From assembly GCF_945859685.1 (NCBI RefSeq), contig NC_079147.1, positions 258,654,572 to 258,718,571 of the forward strand: 64,000 bases of DNA, written 5' to 3'. The notes beneath the pieces were generated by a model, which saw only the letters and a program-made list of their open reading frames with translations, searched no databases and had not been told where the DNA came from. This DNA is from Eupeodes corollae. Lineage: Eukaryota > Arthropoda > Insecta > Diptera > Syrphidae. Positions 36,551 through 47,235 of this stretch are shown piece by piece (the stretch's first letter is position 1; every line of letters begins with the position of its first letter). The position numbers were made by a program, and so were the translations under genes.

Positions 36551-39487
36551 AAAAAGAGGGTGGGATGCGACCCACACTGATAACTTCAAATCCCGTCTGT
36601 CGATTTGTCTTGCTTAAAAGTTTGTCTATATGTACTCGTATCAATTTTTACCAAATTTGCGTACTATTTTTTGTAGATTTTATTTTTTATGAAAAAACGG
36701 ACTGTTGCATTTTTATATAAAAATAACTGAATATTGAAAACAATATTTTCTGTGAAATAAAATAAGTTTGAAGCCAATATTTTTAATTTTTGAAAAGCTA
36801 TTTGAGCCGAAATAAATTTTTACCAAGTTTAAGTATTGTTTTTTTAGAGTTTTATTTTTAGTAAAAAAAACTGTCAAACAATATTTCTTATAAGATAAAA
36901 TTAGTTTGAAGCCAATATTTAAAATTTTTAAAGAGATATTTGAGTCGAAAATCAATTTTTACCAACTTTTATACATGTTTTTTTAGGTTTTTATTTTTTG
37001 TAAAAAAAACTGTCAATTCGATTTTACTCAAAATTTGTCATAAAGTTTAAAACAATATTTTTAATAAGAAAAAATTAGTTAGAAGCTATTATCTCAAAGT
37101 TTTAAAAAGATATTTTAGTCGAAAATCATTTTTACCAACTTTTGTTAATTTTTTATTCTGTTTTTAATTTTTTGTAAAAAAACTGTCAATTCGATTTTTT
37201 TCAAACTTTAACTGAATGTTTACAACAAGGTTTTTCAAAAAATAAAAGTAAATTGATGTCAATATCTCAAAGCTTTGAAAAGATATTTGAGTCGAAAATC
37301 AATTTTTACCAACTTTTAGTATTGTTTTTTGTAAAAAAACTGTTGATTCGATTTTTTTTTTATTTTACAAAATGTTGTAAACAATATTTTTTATAAGATA
37401 AAATTAGTTTGAAGCCAATATTTAAAATTTTTGAAGAGGTATTTCAGTCGAAAATCAATTTTTACCAACTTTTATACATTTTTTTTTAGGTTTTTATTTT
37501 TTGTAAAAAAAGCTGTCAATTCGATTTTTCTCAAAATTTGTCATAAAGTTGAAAACAAATTTTTTTATAAGAAAAAATTAGTTAGAAGCTATTATCTCAA
37601 AGTTTTTAAAAGATATTTCAGTCAAAAATCATTTTTTACCAACTTTTGTTAATTTTTTTTCTGTTTCTAATTTTTTGTAAAAAAACTGTCAATTCGATTT
37701 TTTCAAACTTTAACTGAATGTTAACAACAAGATTTTTTGAAAGATAAAAGTAAATTTAAGTCAATATCTCAAAGCTTTGAAAAGATATTTGAGTCGAAAA
37801 TCAATTTTTACCAACTTTTATACATTTTTTTTTAGGTTTTTATTTTTTGTAAAAACACTGTCAATTCGATTTTTCTCAACATTTTCCAAAATATTGAAAA
37901 CAATATTTCTTATAAGATAAAATAACCTAAAAGCCTAAATTTCAACATTTTGAAAAGATATTTGAATCCATATTCAATTTTTACGAACTTTGAGTAATGT
38001 TTTTTTTTAGATTTCTATTTTTTATAAAAAAAAACTATCAATTTGATTTTTCTCAAAATTTTATCAGATATTAAAAACATTATTCTTCGTTGCACAAAAT
38101 TTTTTTAGAGATGAAATCATATTTCAGTCGTAAAATTTTGGAGGTGACAAATTTTTTTTTCAGTTTTATTGATTTATAAAAAAAATGTTATATTGATTTT
38201 TTTCAAAAAATATACCTGTTTGGTATCACGTTACAACATATTATATAAAATTTAATTCAAGTCTCTAGCGTTTTTGGTTCGTAAGATATTTAGGGTTAAC
38301 CAAAATGTTCACCTTTTTTTCTAACTGCTATGGTAAAAAAACCACTTACGCAATTTTCTTGAGAGCCCTTTCTGCATCTTTCTGCCTTATTATCTGTATA
38401 AAGAAATTTATTTGAAGTCGATATCTCTTCTGGTTCTTAAGCTATGGAGAACAAAAAAAACGTCGCGAACGTACGGACGTACAAACGTACGTACACACGC
38501 ACGCACAGACATCTTTCTAAAAATCTTTTATTTCGACTCTAGGAACCTTGAAACGTCGAGAAATGTTAAAATTTTTAATTTGACAAATCGGACCCATTAC
38601 AATAACTTCCTATGGCAAGTTAAAAAAAGGTAAAAATGTTGGTTAACCCTAAATATCTCATGAACCAAAAACGCTAGAGACTTGAATTCAATTTTATATT
38701 ATGTATTGTCAAATAATACCAAACCAAAAAAAAATTGCAACCTTGAAAATTTTACGAATAAAAAATAGTTTCATCTCCAAAACAATTTTGTGCAAAGAAA
38801 AATATCGTTTTTTTAACATTTGGTAAAATTTCGAGAAAAATCAAACTAACATTTTTTTATAAATTTAAAATTTGACAAAATTAAAAATTGATTTTTGACT
38901 CAAATACCTTTTCAAAACTTAGAGATATTGGCTTTAAACTAGTATATATTTTTTTAAAATATTGTTGTCAACATTTAGTAAAATTTTGATAAAAATCTAA
39001 TTAACAGTTTTTTTTTACAAAATATAAAAACCAAAAAAAAAGCAATACTAAAACTTGTTAAAAATTTACTTTCGACTCAAATACCTTTCCAAAATTTAAA
39101 AATATTGTCTTCAAACTCTTTTTATTTCACAGAAAATATTGTTTTCGATATTCAGAAGATCTTTTTATAAAAATCCAATAGTCCGTTTTTTTATAAAAAA
39201 AAATCTAGAAAAAAATATTACGCAAATTTGGTAAACATTGATATCTCTCAAATTAATTTCAATCATCCAATTTATAAAAATTTAGGAAATGTAATCTATT
39301 TAACAAAACTAGGTTTTCAAAATTAACTGTTTATGAAATATGTTGTTTGTTAATTTTAAAATTTTTAAGAATAATTCAACTGACATCTTTTTTAACCCAA
39401 CACGAACACCTACAAAGTTTTAGGCAAGACAAATCGACAGACGGGATGGGAAGTTATCAATGTGGGTTGCATCCCAGCCTCTTTTTT
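36551..39487. repeat. A/B-family composite, two A-ends outward with a B module between
   Basis: The left A-end is direct and the right A-end inverted. The left unit runs A-end, six core repeats (starts near 36944, 37118, 37291, 37447, 37621, 37793), then an inverted B module ending in an AACTTCC...AAGTT hairpin at 38604-38621. The right unit reads the other way, from the ACCAAAAACGCTAGAGACTT block to the inverted A-end, and lacks its own B-end. The arms can pair over most of their length around a loop of about 300 bases. Confidence 0.75.
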
Positions 39488-39539
39488 ATCTTACCTTTGG
39501 ATTTTTTTTAAGAGTTTTAATAGATACATTTCAAAAACT

Positions 39540-40080
39540 TAAAATTATAAGGTAGAATTCAAATTCCAGATAACAAAATCCTTGGATACATATTATTTGA
39601 TTTGCATACCAGCTTGATTTTGTTGATCGGTGTAATTAATTTAAATGTGGAGGGATCTGCGTAATATTTTAAATTAAGTTTTTTTATTTTAAGTAGAGTC
39701 TTAGCAGTTAACAAATTATGTAAACATTTACAGTTCTTTAAATTAATATGGTGATTTAATGTATTTCCCAAAAAGGACTCGTCAAACTGTGAAATATGAC
39801 CGTATCTACGAAGTCCATATTCAGATTGATTGAATCTTACGTTGGGATAAGGAAACAACATTAGCATAAAATACTTCCGAGTACGGAATGAGAGGTAAGA
39901 TTAGACTTTTAATAATCTGTCTAGTATCGACTGCAGTTAGGCTTGCAGCCATTCATAACTTCCGATTTCGCTTCGCTCAGAAGTATTCAGCCTTTAGCAT
40001 ACCACAGAATGGCGAATTCCTTATCATGATTGGAGCCTGCATCTACATATTACTAACTGACCCAGAAGCTTAAACCAAAC
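39540..40080 (-). pseudogene. Probable LINE reverse transcriptase C-terminal remnant
   Basis: On the minus strand one frame gives TAVDTRQIIKSLILPLIPYS and EVFYANVVSLSQRKIQS. The next frame gives LRRYGHISQFDESFLGN, HINLKNCKCLHNLL and SNNMYPRILLSGI. This order resembles the region after the YADD box in non-LTR elements. Resemblance is from memory of the family style only. Frames are broken and no tail was found. Confidence 0.45.
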
Positions 40081-40592
40081 GAAAAGCAGTTGGAAAAATC
40101 ATTCTTATTACAAAGGAAACATTTTAAAAACTTGTACTCTGTTATTCCAATTTATAGGCACATGTTCTTTACAAAGTGCCTTTCCGAAGTAAAAAAATGT
40201 TTTTCTAAGAATATAAGTACAAGGAATTTCTTAAAAAAAAATACATAACACATTCACGAACCAATGATACTATCAATTTATTTCACAATAATAGTAATAA
40301 TAGTTTCATTTCAAATTGTATAAAATTGTGTTTTTCTTTATATAAATAAAAAAATATTTTTTATCCGAAATATCTCTCGAATTAATATTGATTCTGCTTC
40401 AATTAATAATTATAAACTATATAATAAACTAAAAAATTACAAAAATAAATGTTAGTTAGAATTGATTTCGACTTAAATCTGTTTAAAACCAATAATACCA
40501 ATAAATTATTTGATTTCAAGCTTATTTCATCTTATACAAAATATTGTTGTTAAAATAAGACCAGTTTTAAGTTTCTTTTTTTGTTGTTGTTG

Positions 40593-40606
40593 TTTACTTA
40601 ACAATC
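40593..40606. repeat. Target-site duplication of SINE copy 2 (left)
   Basis: TTTACTTAACAATC, perfect match to 40861-40874. Confidence 0.9.
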
Positions 40607-40860
40607 CTTGGCGTGATGGTTAGTGCGTTGGACTTTCATGCCAGAGGTCTTGGGTTCAAATACTGCCTGTGCCATCTAAAGTTTATTGCGAGGAATTGAC
40701 AAACTCTCCAAGAGTAATTCTTGTCATGAAAAAGTGCTTTCTCAAATTATAGGCTCGGATGCGGCTTAAAATTGTAGGTCCCATCTATTCTTGGCAACAT
40801 TACTCGCACACAGGAAAGGTTGCAAGTTGTAAGTCACTACCCCCTAGTTCTCTCTATATT
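40607..40860 (+). mobile_element. tRNA-derived SINE copy 2, intact insertion
   Basis: A 254-bp insertion with a perfect 14-bp duplication. The head has a pol III box A (TGGTTAGTGCG, 40617-40627) and box B (GGTTCAAATAC, 40653-40663) at tRNA-like spacing. The body shares CTTGTCATGAAAAAGTGCTT, TACTCGCACACAGGAAAGG and AAGTCACTA with the other copies. Its 3' end stops short of the tail seen in copies 1 and 3. No LINE interrupts it, so it shows the uninterrupted form of the site. Confidence 0.9.
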
Positions 40861-40874
40861 TTTACTTAACAATC
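40861..40874. repeat. Target-site duplication of SINE copy 2 (right)
   Basis: TTTACTTAACAATC, identical to the left copy. Confidence 0.9.
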
Positions 40875-43800
40875 TTAAACTTTATTTTGTATGTGACTGA
40901 CTTTAATGGACGATAAATATGTACTTTCTTTGTTTTGACCAAAAACACAATATTTTATTATCACTTCAAAATGCTTTTTCATATAAAATATTGACTACAA
41001 AAAAGTATCTAGTTATTTGAACAACTCCTTGGTTTAAAAAGGTTCAAAGGTTCGGTTGAATTGTTTGAAAAGCTACTTAAAACACTATGTGCGTTTTTTT
41101 GGCATTAAATATATAGTACAGTGTGAAATTGCCAACAAATCGATCCGCAATAGGCAGATTTTTGTATTTAAAAATTGGTACAACTGAAAGAAGATCTGTC
41201 AGAATAATAATAAAAAAAACATGCAAATAGAACAAAGTTTTGTGAAAGTCAAAAGTTTAAAATTACTTAACAAAAAAAAAACTAACTAAAACTAATAAAA
41301 TCTACAATTTTCAAGAAACATTTGGATTGAGATTCTATAAAAAAAAGCACATTTAACAATTGCTTCAAGGAGGGGGTTTGTTCGTGGACTATTACATTAA
41401 CATGTGGTATTGAAGCGAGCTTGAAGCTCGCCACAATTTTGTATATACTTGAATCGAGCTAAAATGAGCTTGATTCCACTCGAATCCCGTCGGGAATCGG
41501 AGTCGAGTCAAAATTTGTAAAGAAAGACCTGTATGGAGGAGTTGGTTTTACAGATAATGCATTATGGTATGGTACGCATACATAATTCCAAATGCACAAC
41601 TACTCAACGAACACAGCCATCGAAATAAAATGCAATAGCAATCGCACCAACATTTGAGAACGAAATCACATAAGATCCATTCGAGACTCGTATAAATATC
41701 AAAAACCCATCCATAGTAAGATTCTACTCTAGCCTTTATCGGTGTTATTCATACTATCGATATTGTGTTTGTTATTCTTGTAAAATCCTCCTATACTATT
41801 TATAGATTTTCCAACAAAACACGGGTACTAAACGAAGTTTCAGATATCCACAAAAGTTTTTCACTCAATCATCAACGGTTTCTTAAAAAATTTTTCGTAA
41901 ATGTATTGAAATAAAAGAATTTACATCTTTTAAATATGTTCATTTTATTCGAATTGAACGAAACTTCACAGAATATAGTTGTTAAACAACATTTGAAAAA
42001 ACGGTTTTATGCACAAACGCTTTTTTTAAATTAGGCACTACTTTTAAAAAACTATGAAAAACTATGTTTTTGTTTTAAGAACACCATAAAGCAGTCATTC
42101 AGATTTACAAATATTCAAACTTTTTCGTCTGCTCTGTTAGCTTATTTTTAATCAAAGTAACGAACAAATTATAACAACAATTATTTATAACGACTTCAAG
42201 GATTTATTTAGCGTGTCCTCTGATTGTTTTAAATTAATAATAATCATCAAACGATAAGTTCAATAATTTACTTATGTTTCCAATAAAAACTCCGTCAAGG
42301 TAAACATTTGTTTTAATTAAATATACTCTAAGCAAACATAGTGTATAACAGCTAAATATTAATGAAAATTAATTACACTCAAAACAAAATACACATAAGA
42401 TATTAAATTCAATATTTGCATCCCTCAAAAATGATATTTTTGAACAAAAGCTCATAATAACGTACATAGTATATCCTTACCTGCTAACTGACAATAGCCA
42501 TAAATAGTCAATTTGCCTGTTTACAAACTCTGTTAGTGACAAGTTATTTATGTACCTGTCACATTACAGCATCAAACATTGATTTCCGATGACATCTACA
42601 TCATGACATGGCTAATATTTATTTTATTTCCAGTAGAAATTCGCTTAAAATACAATACAAATTACGTCTGCATTTAATTTACATTACACTGTATGGAAAA
42701 AAATAAACAAAATATACTCATTGTTTAATTAGGTTGATTTTAAATTAACATAGAAAAATAATTGTGAAAATAAAAATATCTCTCATCATAAAGTCCGACA
42801 AAAAAAATTATCGTCCTTTGAAAAAAAGATTTCAAAACACAACATTTAAGACTCAATTTGTTTACATTTTCATATCTTAGCTCATAATCGCCTCATCATA
42901 CCACTCGAGACTTAAGAGTTTTCTTTTCTCCTTTCTATATTGTAGTTTCTCCGAAAAAGCTCGATTGGATCCAATCCACTTTGTCAATGCCACCAAAAAA
43001 TCCTGGGTAATTTCTTTGTCTACACAATAATGGACAGCTTTATGTACTTAAGAAAAAAAATATAAATACAGAAAAGGGAGAACAGAATACAACACAGATT
43101 CCAACACTATAAACCATCTCGAGCGATAAGAGTAGACCATAAGACCAAGAGCAAGAGAGATTAATTACCGGTTTTTGCTTTTGCCAATGATACTCGAGGA
43201 CCGCTAATAAGGACTTTTTCCATCTCAATATCACAAAATCAACTTGACATCATATCGGTTCGGTCGATGGAAAACAGAGTTTCAAACTCAACAGCTTCAT
43301 ACTACCAACTCGTATATAGTTTCGCCTTGGCTCGGAGAGGGACTGCGCTTGCAAAGACATATTTACAAAAATTCATCGTTTTTGGCGCTCTTCGCATCCT
43401 TTGCACCATAATCTTCTATATATGTATGTACATAACCAAGCGACCCACCAACCGACCGGAAGTTCCCCATTGTCCCTAGAAGAAGTAGAAGAATAACAAC
43501 AACAACAACAACTACCAAAAATGATGATGATGATGATGACTGTAAAAGCGAAGGAGTGGCAAGAGCACTCTTGGAAAAGAAATTGGGAAAAATTTAATTC
43601 ATGACAGCATGACATCTCCGACAACAAGGATAACAAAGATATTTGCATAAATTCAGGAAGCAGCCCAGCAACACCAAGATAAAACTACACCATAGACACT
43701 AGCTCTTCTCCCGTATACCTTCAATGGGGGTATATGAACACCAAGTAGACAATTGAAGCTGAGGAAAGCAACCAGAGTCATTTCGTCCTTCGTTGGTCAG

Positions 43801-44943
43801 TCGGTCGGTCGGTTGGTCGTTGATCCTCATCGTCGTCGTCGTCGTGTCGTCATCGTCAGTTATATAGTATTTGGTGGAAGAGAGAGAATTTGAAACAAAT
43901 TTAGACTGGAAAATGTCCTTTAGCCTTCCTTGATGTTATATAGAGGATTCGAGATGGTCAAATGGATGTAGGTATGTTTATAGAGTGAGAAATCTCTAGT
44001 GCAAGACAGAAGGACAGAACAAAAAACTTTTCACCAGCAAAAGTAATTTTCAAGTTTGTCCTGATGGTGTCCTTATAATGTGTTTTTTTGTTGTTGTTGT
44101 TGTTGTTTTTGTATTGTTTTATTATTATTTTTTATTTTTTATGTCCGTGTTCCTTTACTTTGTCCATCTGTTTTTCCTGCTATACACTTGACTGCTGGTC
44201 TTGGTCTCGCTGTTGCTTATTGTATTGTCCTTGTTTTGGGTGATTTTTTTTTGTTGAGCTGCTGATGCTTATGTTGCTGCTTCTGCTGCCGCTGCAACCA
44301 GTGAAACAATCCTCCAAATGAAAACTTGATAAAAATGTTCAAAGTTTTGACTGCTGCTCCTTGGAAAAAGTTAAAAGTGAAAAGCAGGGGTTAGAAATAG
44401 TCGGCAAGGGAACAAGATGTATTCATTGACCGAAATGAAAGAAAAAAAACTAAAAGTGGTCAGCTGTGAGTTGATATTTAGTTTTTTTTTTACATTTTTT
44501 CTTTTTTGATAGAAATTCAACAAGCGACTGTAACTGTCTTGATGGTCGAAAGAATGAGTTGGGATGTGGTTATTCTACTGGAAATTGATAAATGATTGGA
44601 GAATTGGGAGATAGATGGTTTCTATAGCTCAATTTCTGTAGAAATTTTATTTTACAAGAAACAGGGAAATATTGGCATGTATGAAGGTGATGGCAAAGTA
44701 TCAAAGGAGTACCTATCTTTACAACTCTTGTCCTTTGGCCAGTTACTTTTAACCATTATCTTTAGGGGAAACCATAGATACCGAGTAGAACGAGTATTTT
44801 TTTCCTGCAATATTGGAGTACTACTGTGCTAATATATATTTACAAGTGAAATTGAGATTGTTATCAAAAGATAAGGAAGATTTCTATGTGTCTGTTTGTC
44901 GCTAAAAAGAAGAGAATAAAAACTTGTACGTGTACAAAAGAGT
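40875..44943. other. Single-copy spacer, no recognisable gene
   Basis: A less AT-rich island at 42.9-44.4 kb contains (GAT)n near 43520, (GTC)n near 43830 and (TTG)n near 44085. Open frames here are driven by those repeats (for example a Cys run from TTG/TGT). No domain, RNA gene or transposon end was recognised. Confidence 0.4.
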
Positions 44944-44979
44944 AGTACCCGTAGCGTTGTGGTTAGTGCGTTGGACTGT
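44944..44979 (+). mobile_element. tRNA-derived SINE copy 3, 5' head
   Basis: It starts GTAGTACCCGT and carries box A (TGGTTAGTGCGTTGGACTGT) up to the LINE junction. The last 15 bases are one copy of the LINE target duplication. Confidence 0.8.
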
Positions 44980-46965
44980 GATATGACACAGTGGCGATCT
45001 GAGAACCGTTGATTCTTGCGGTTCAATGACGATTCCTTGGCAAATGCCATAATCGCCGAGCAAACGGGAGGAAGTTCCTTGTTAGTGACGAAGGTTGAGC
45101 TTCAGCTCATCTTCAATTCAATAAAAAATTAGAAAGTCAGCAGAAATCAATTGTATATCCAACGTTGAAATAAGACATTTAGCGATGGAAGCAATTGACA
45201 TTTACACCACACTCTTCAACAATGCACTGAATAATGCATATTATCCAATGCATTGGAAGATCGCTGTGGTTCATCCTCTACCGAAAAAGGGAAAGAACAA
45301 CTCCAACCCGTCAAATCTTCGGTCGATAAGTCTTCTTCCAAGCATCAGAAAAGTTTTCGAAAAGATCATCAATAGGGCTCTGGCTAAGTGGGCTGCGGAT
45401 AATAACATAATTCCGGATAAACAGTTCGGGCTCAAGGCGGGTCATGACACAATTCATGCTGCGTCTTAACTCTTTTCAGATATCCAATGGAATAAATCAA
45501 AACAACAATGATTTGGAAAAGGCCTTTGAAACCGTATGGTTAGAGGGTCTTTACCTAAAACTGAGCAGGCTTGGCATAAGCAAGCCATTGTTGTATATAC
45601 TTTATGATATGCTTAACGGTAGAAAGTTTGTTGTCAAAAGTGGCAATGTAACTTCTACCACAACATTCTCAATTAAAAATGGTCTTCAACAGGGAGCGGT
45701 GAATTCGCCGATTCTCTTCAGCATTTACACCAGCAGCGATCTGATAGGTAGTCTTGCGTACGCCAACGATCTAATTGCGTACAGAACGGCCCGAAAGGTT
45801 GAGGTTATTAGAATTCTCTTGCAGCGTGATTTCGACAAGATTTAGCGATATTGCGACGACTGGAAACTGAAAATAAATATCCAGAAGTCGGAGACAATTC
45901 TGTTCCGGACTCCGTTGGCTAGGGCCACGAGGGATACGTGCAAGAACTGGCCCAAGATGGTCAACGTTGGTCTTCTCTACTAGTGAAATACTTCGGTATC
46001 TGATTAGATCAGTATTTATATTTCGACAGACATATAAATGCTGCTCTGAAAAGGCCAGAGGAGCCTTCGCTCTGACGAAACGGCTATTTTACAGCAGTCG
46101 GCTTGACCCCAGAGTGAAGGTAATTTGCTACATGGTTGTCCTGTGTGATTCAACGTTGCCCCTTCCAAGATGTAGAAGTTAGACAGATGCGGTCTGATAA
46201 AGGATAGATTGTCAGTTCCGCTAATCTACCACGTCAGACGAAGAACCGTGGATAGGCGACTCCCGTACAACCGGGACGTCATGGCACAAGCCGGAGCAGA
46301 GCTCCTTTGGTTCAGTAGGGCTGTGTCCGAACGGGACCGAACTGATAGGGTGCAGCAGGAGAACCAGTTCTGGTGGCTTCAATCGGCACTTGATAGTGGG
46401 TAATCGGGATGGGGTTTTAAGCCTTGGCCGGCTTACAAACTTGTTTTATAGTCTTTGGGTTTAGTTTTAAGTAGAATAGGCATGGTGGCTCAAAAAGAAA
46501 TACAAAAAAAATACAAAACAAAAAAAAATACAAAAAAATAAAAAAAAACATTAAAAAAACATTAAAAAAAACATGGAATAAAAAAAATAAAAAAAAAACA
46601 ACAAAATATGAAAAACAAAAATAATAGATAGTTAGTTTTGCTGCTGTAATTGTTCTAGTTTTAAGTAGTTTATAGGTAGAATAGGTAGTTTTTTAAGTAA
46701 AAATAAAAAAAGATATTGACATTTGTTTTTTTTTTCAAAATTTTCTAATAAATACAAAAATAAATGAAATTTAAATTGAAGTAAAATAGATCTTAGGGCC
46801 GAAAGGCATTAGTACTTAATGTTATAATTTAACTTAGAGTGTCCGTATGGGAACATTAAGTTAGTTGTAAGTTATGGATAGTTAGGCTAGTTTTATGAAT
46901 TTTTTTCTAGGTTTAAAATAGGTTTAAGAATGAATTAATAAAAATGAATTTAAAAAAAAAAACAA
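44980..46965 (+). mobile_element. Site-associated LINE copy 2, 5'-truncated and decayed
   Basis: Same family as copy 1 but on the plus strand and reaching further 5' (at least to the AIDIYTTLFNNALNNAYY block). The A-rich 3' UTR ends in a poly(A) stretch at 46951-46961. Flanking 15-mers (44965-44979 and 46966-46980) match with two differences and fall in the same SINE positions as for copy 1. Compared with copy 1 it has lost about 300 bp near 46150. Confidence 0.85.
45185..46403 (+). pseudogene. Reverse transcriptase of LINE copy 2, broken
   Basis: Four successive frames cover what is one frame in copy 1. A stop follows HAAS, and a deletion of about 20 bases before DLEKAF shifts the frame near 45505. 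The catalytic box reads YAND instead of YADD. A stop falls at 45843, the region around the post-RT segment is scrambled, and the block between KVICYM and VPLIYHVRRRTVD is deleted. The last piece ends SALDSG-stop. This copy is catalytically dead and older than copy 1. Confidence 0.85.
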
Positions 46966-47235
46966 AGTACGTTGGGCTGTCATGCAAATGGTCTTGGGTT
47001 CAATCCCTGCCTGTGCCACCTAACTTTTTTCACGGGTACTGAAAAAAGTTAGGTGGCACAGGAGTAATTCTTGTCATGAAAAAGTGCTTTCTCAAATTAG
47101 CCGTTGGGATTCGGCATATGAACAGTAGGTCCCTTCCATCCGTGACAACATTACTCGCACACAGGAATGGTTGTGAGTTGTAAGTCACTAGGCCCTGGTT
47201 CTTCATGGACTGTTTCGCCACCTAATTTTTATTTA
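46966..47235 (+). mobile_element. tRNA-derived SINE copy 3, 3' part
   Basis: It resumes with the second duplication copy, then box B (GGTTCAATCCC), the body and a tail ending in CACCTAATTTTTATTTA. A novel hairpin replaces the normal segment between the CCTGTGCCACC and AGTAATTCTTG blocks. Confidence 0.8.
47010..47062. repeat. Perfect 23-bp hairpin in SINE copy 3
   Basis: Arms 47010-47032 and 47040-47062 are exact inverse copies around a 7-base loop (CGGGTAC). Copies 1 and 2 lack the second arm at this place. Confidence 0.95.

Noticed and set aside
40607..40680. Genuine tRNA gene
   Set aside because: The head has pol III boxes but is followed by a SINE body and bounded by a 14-bp duplication, so it is a retroposon.
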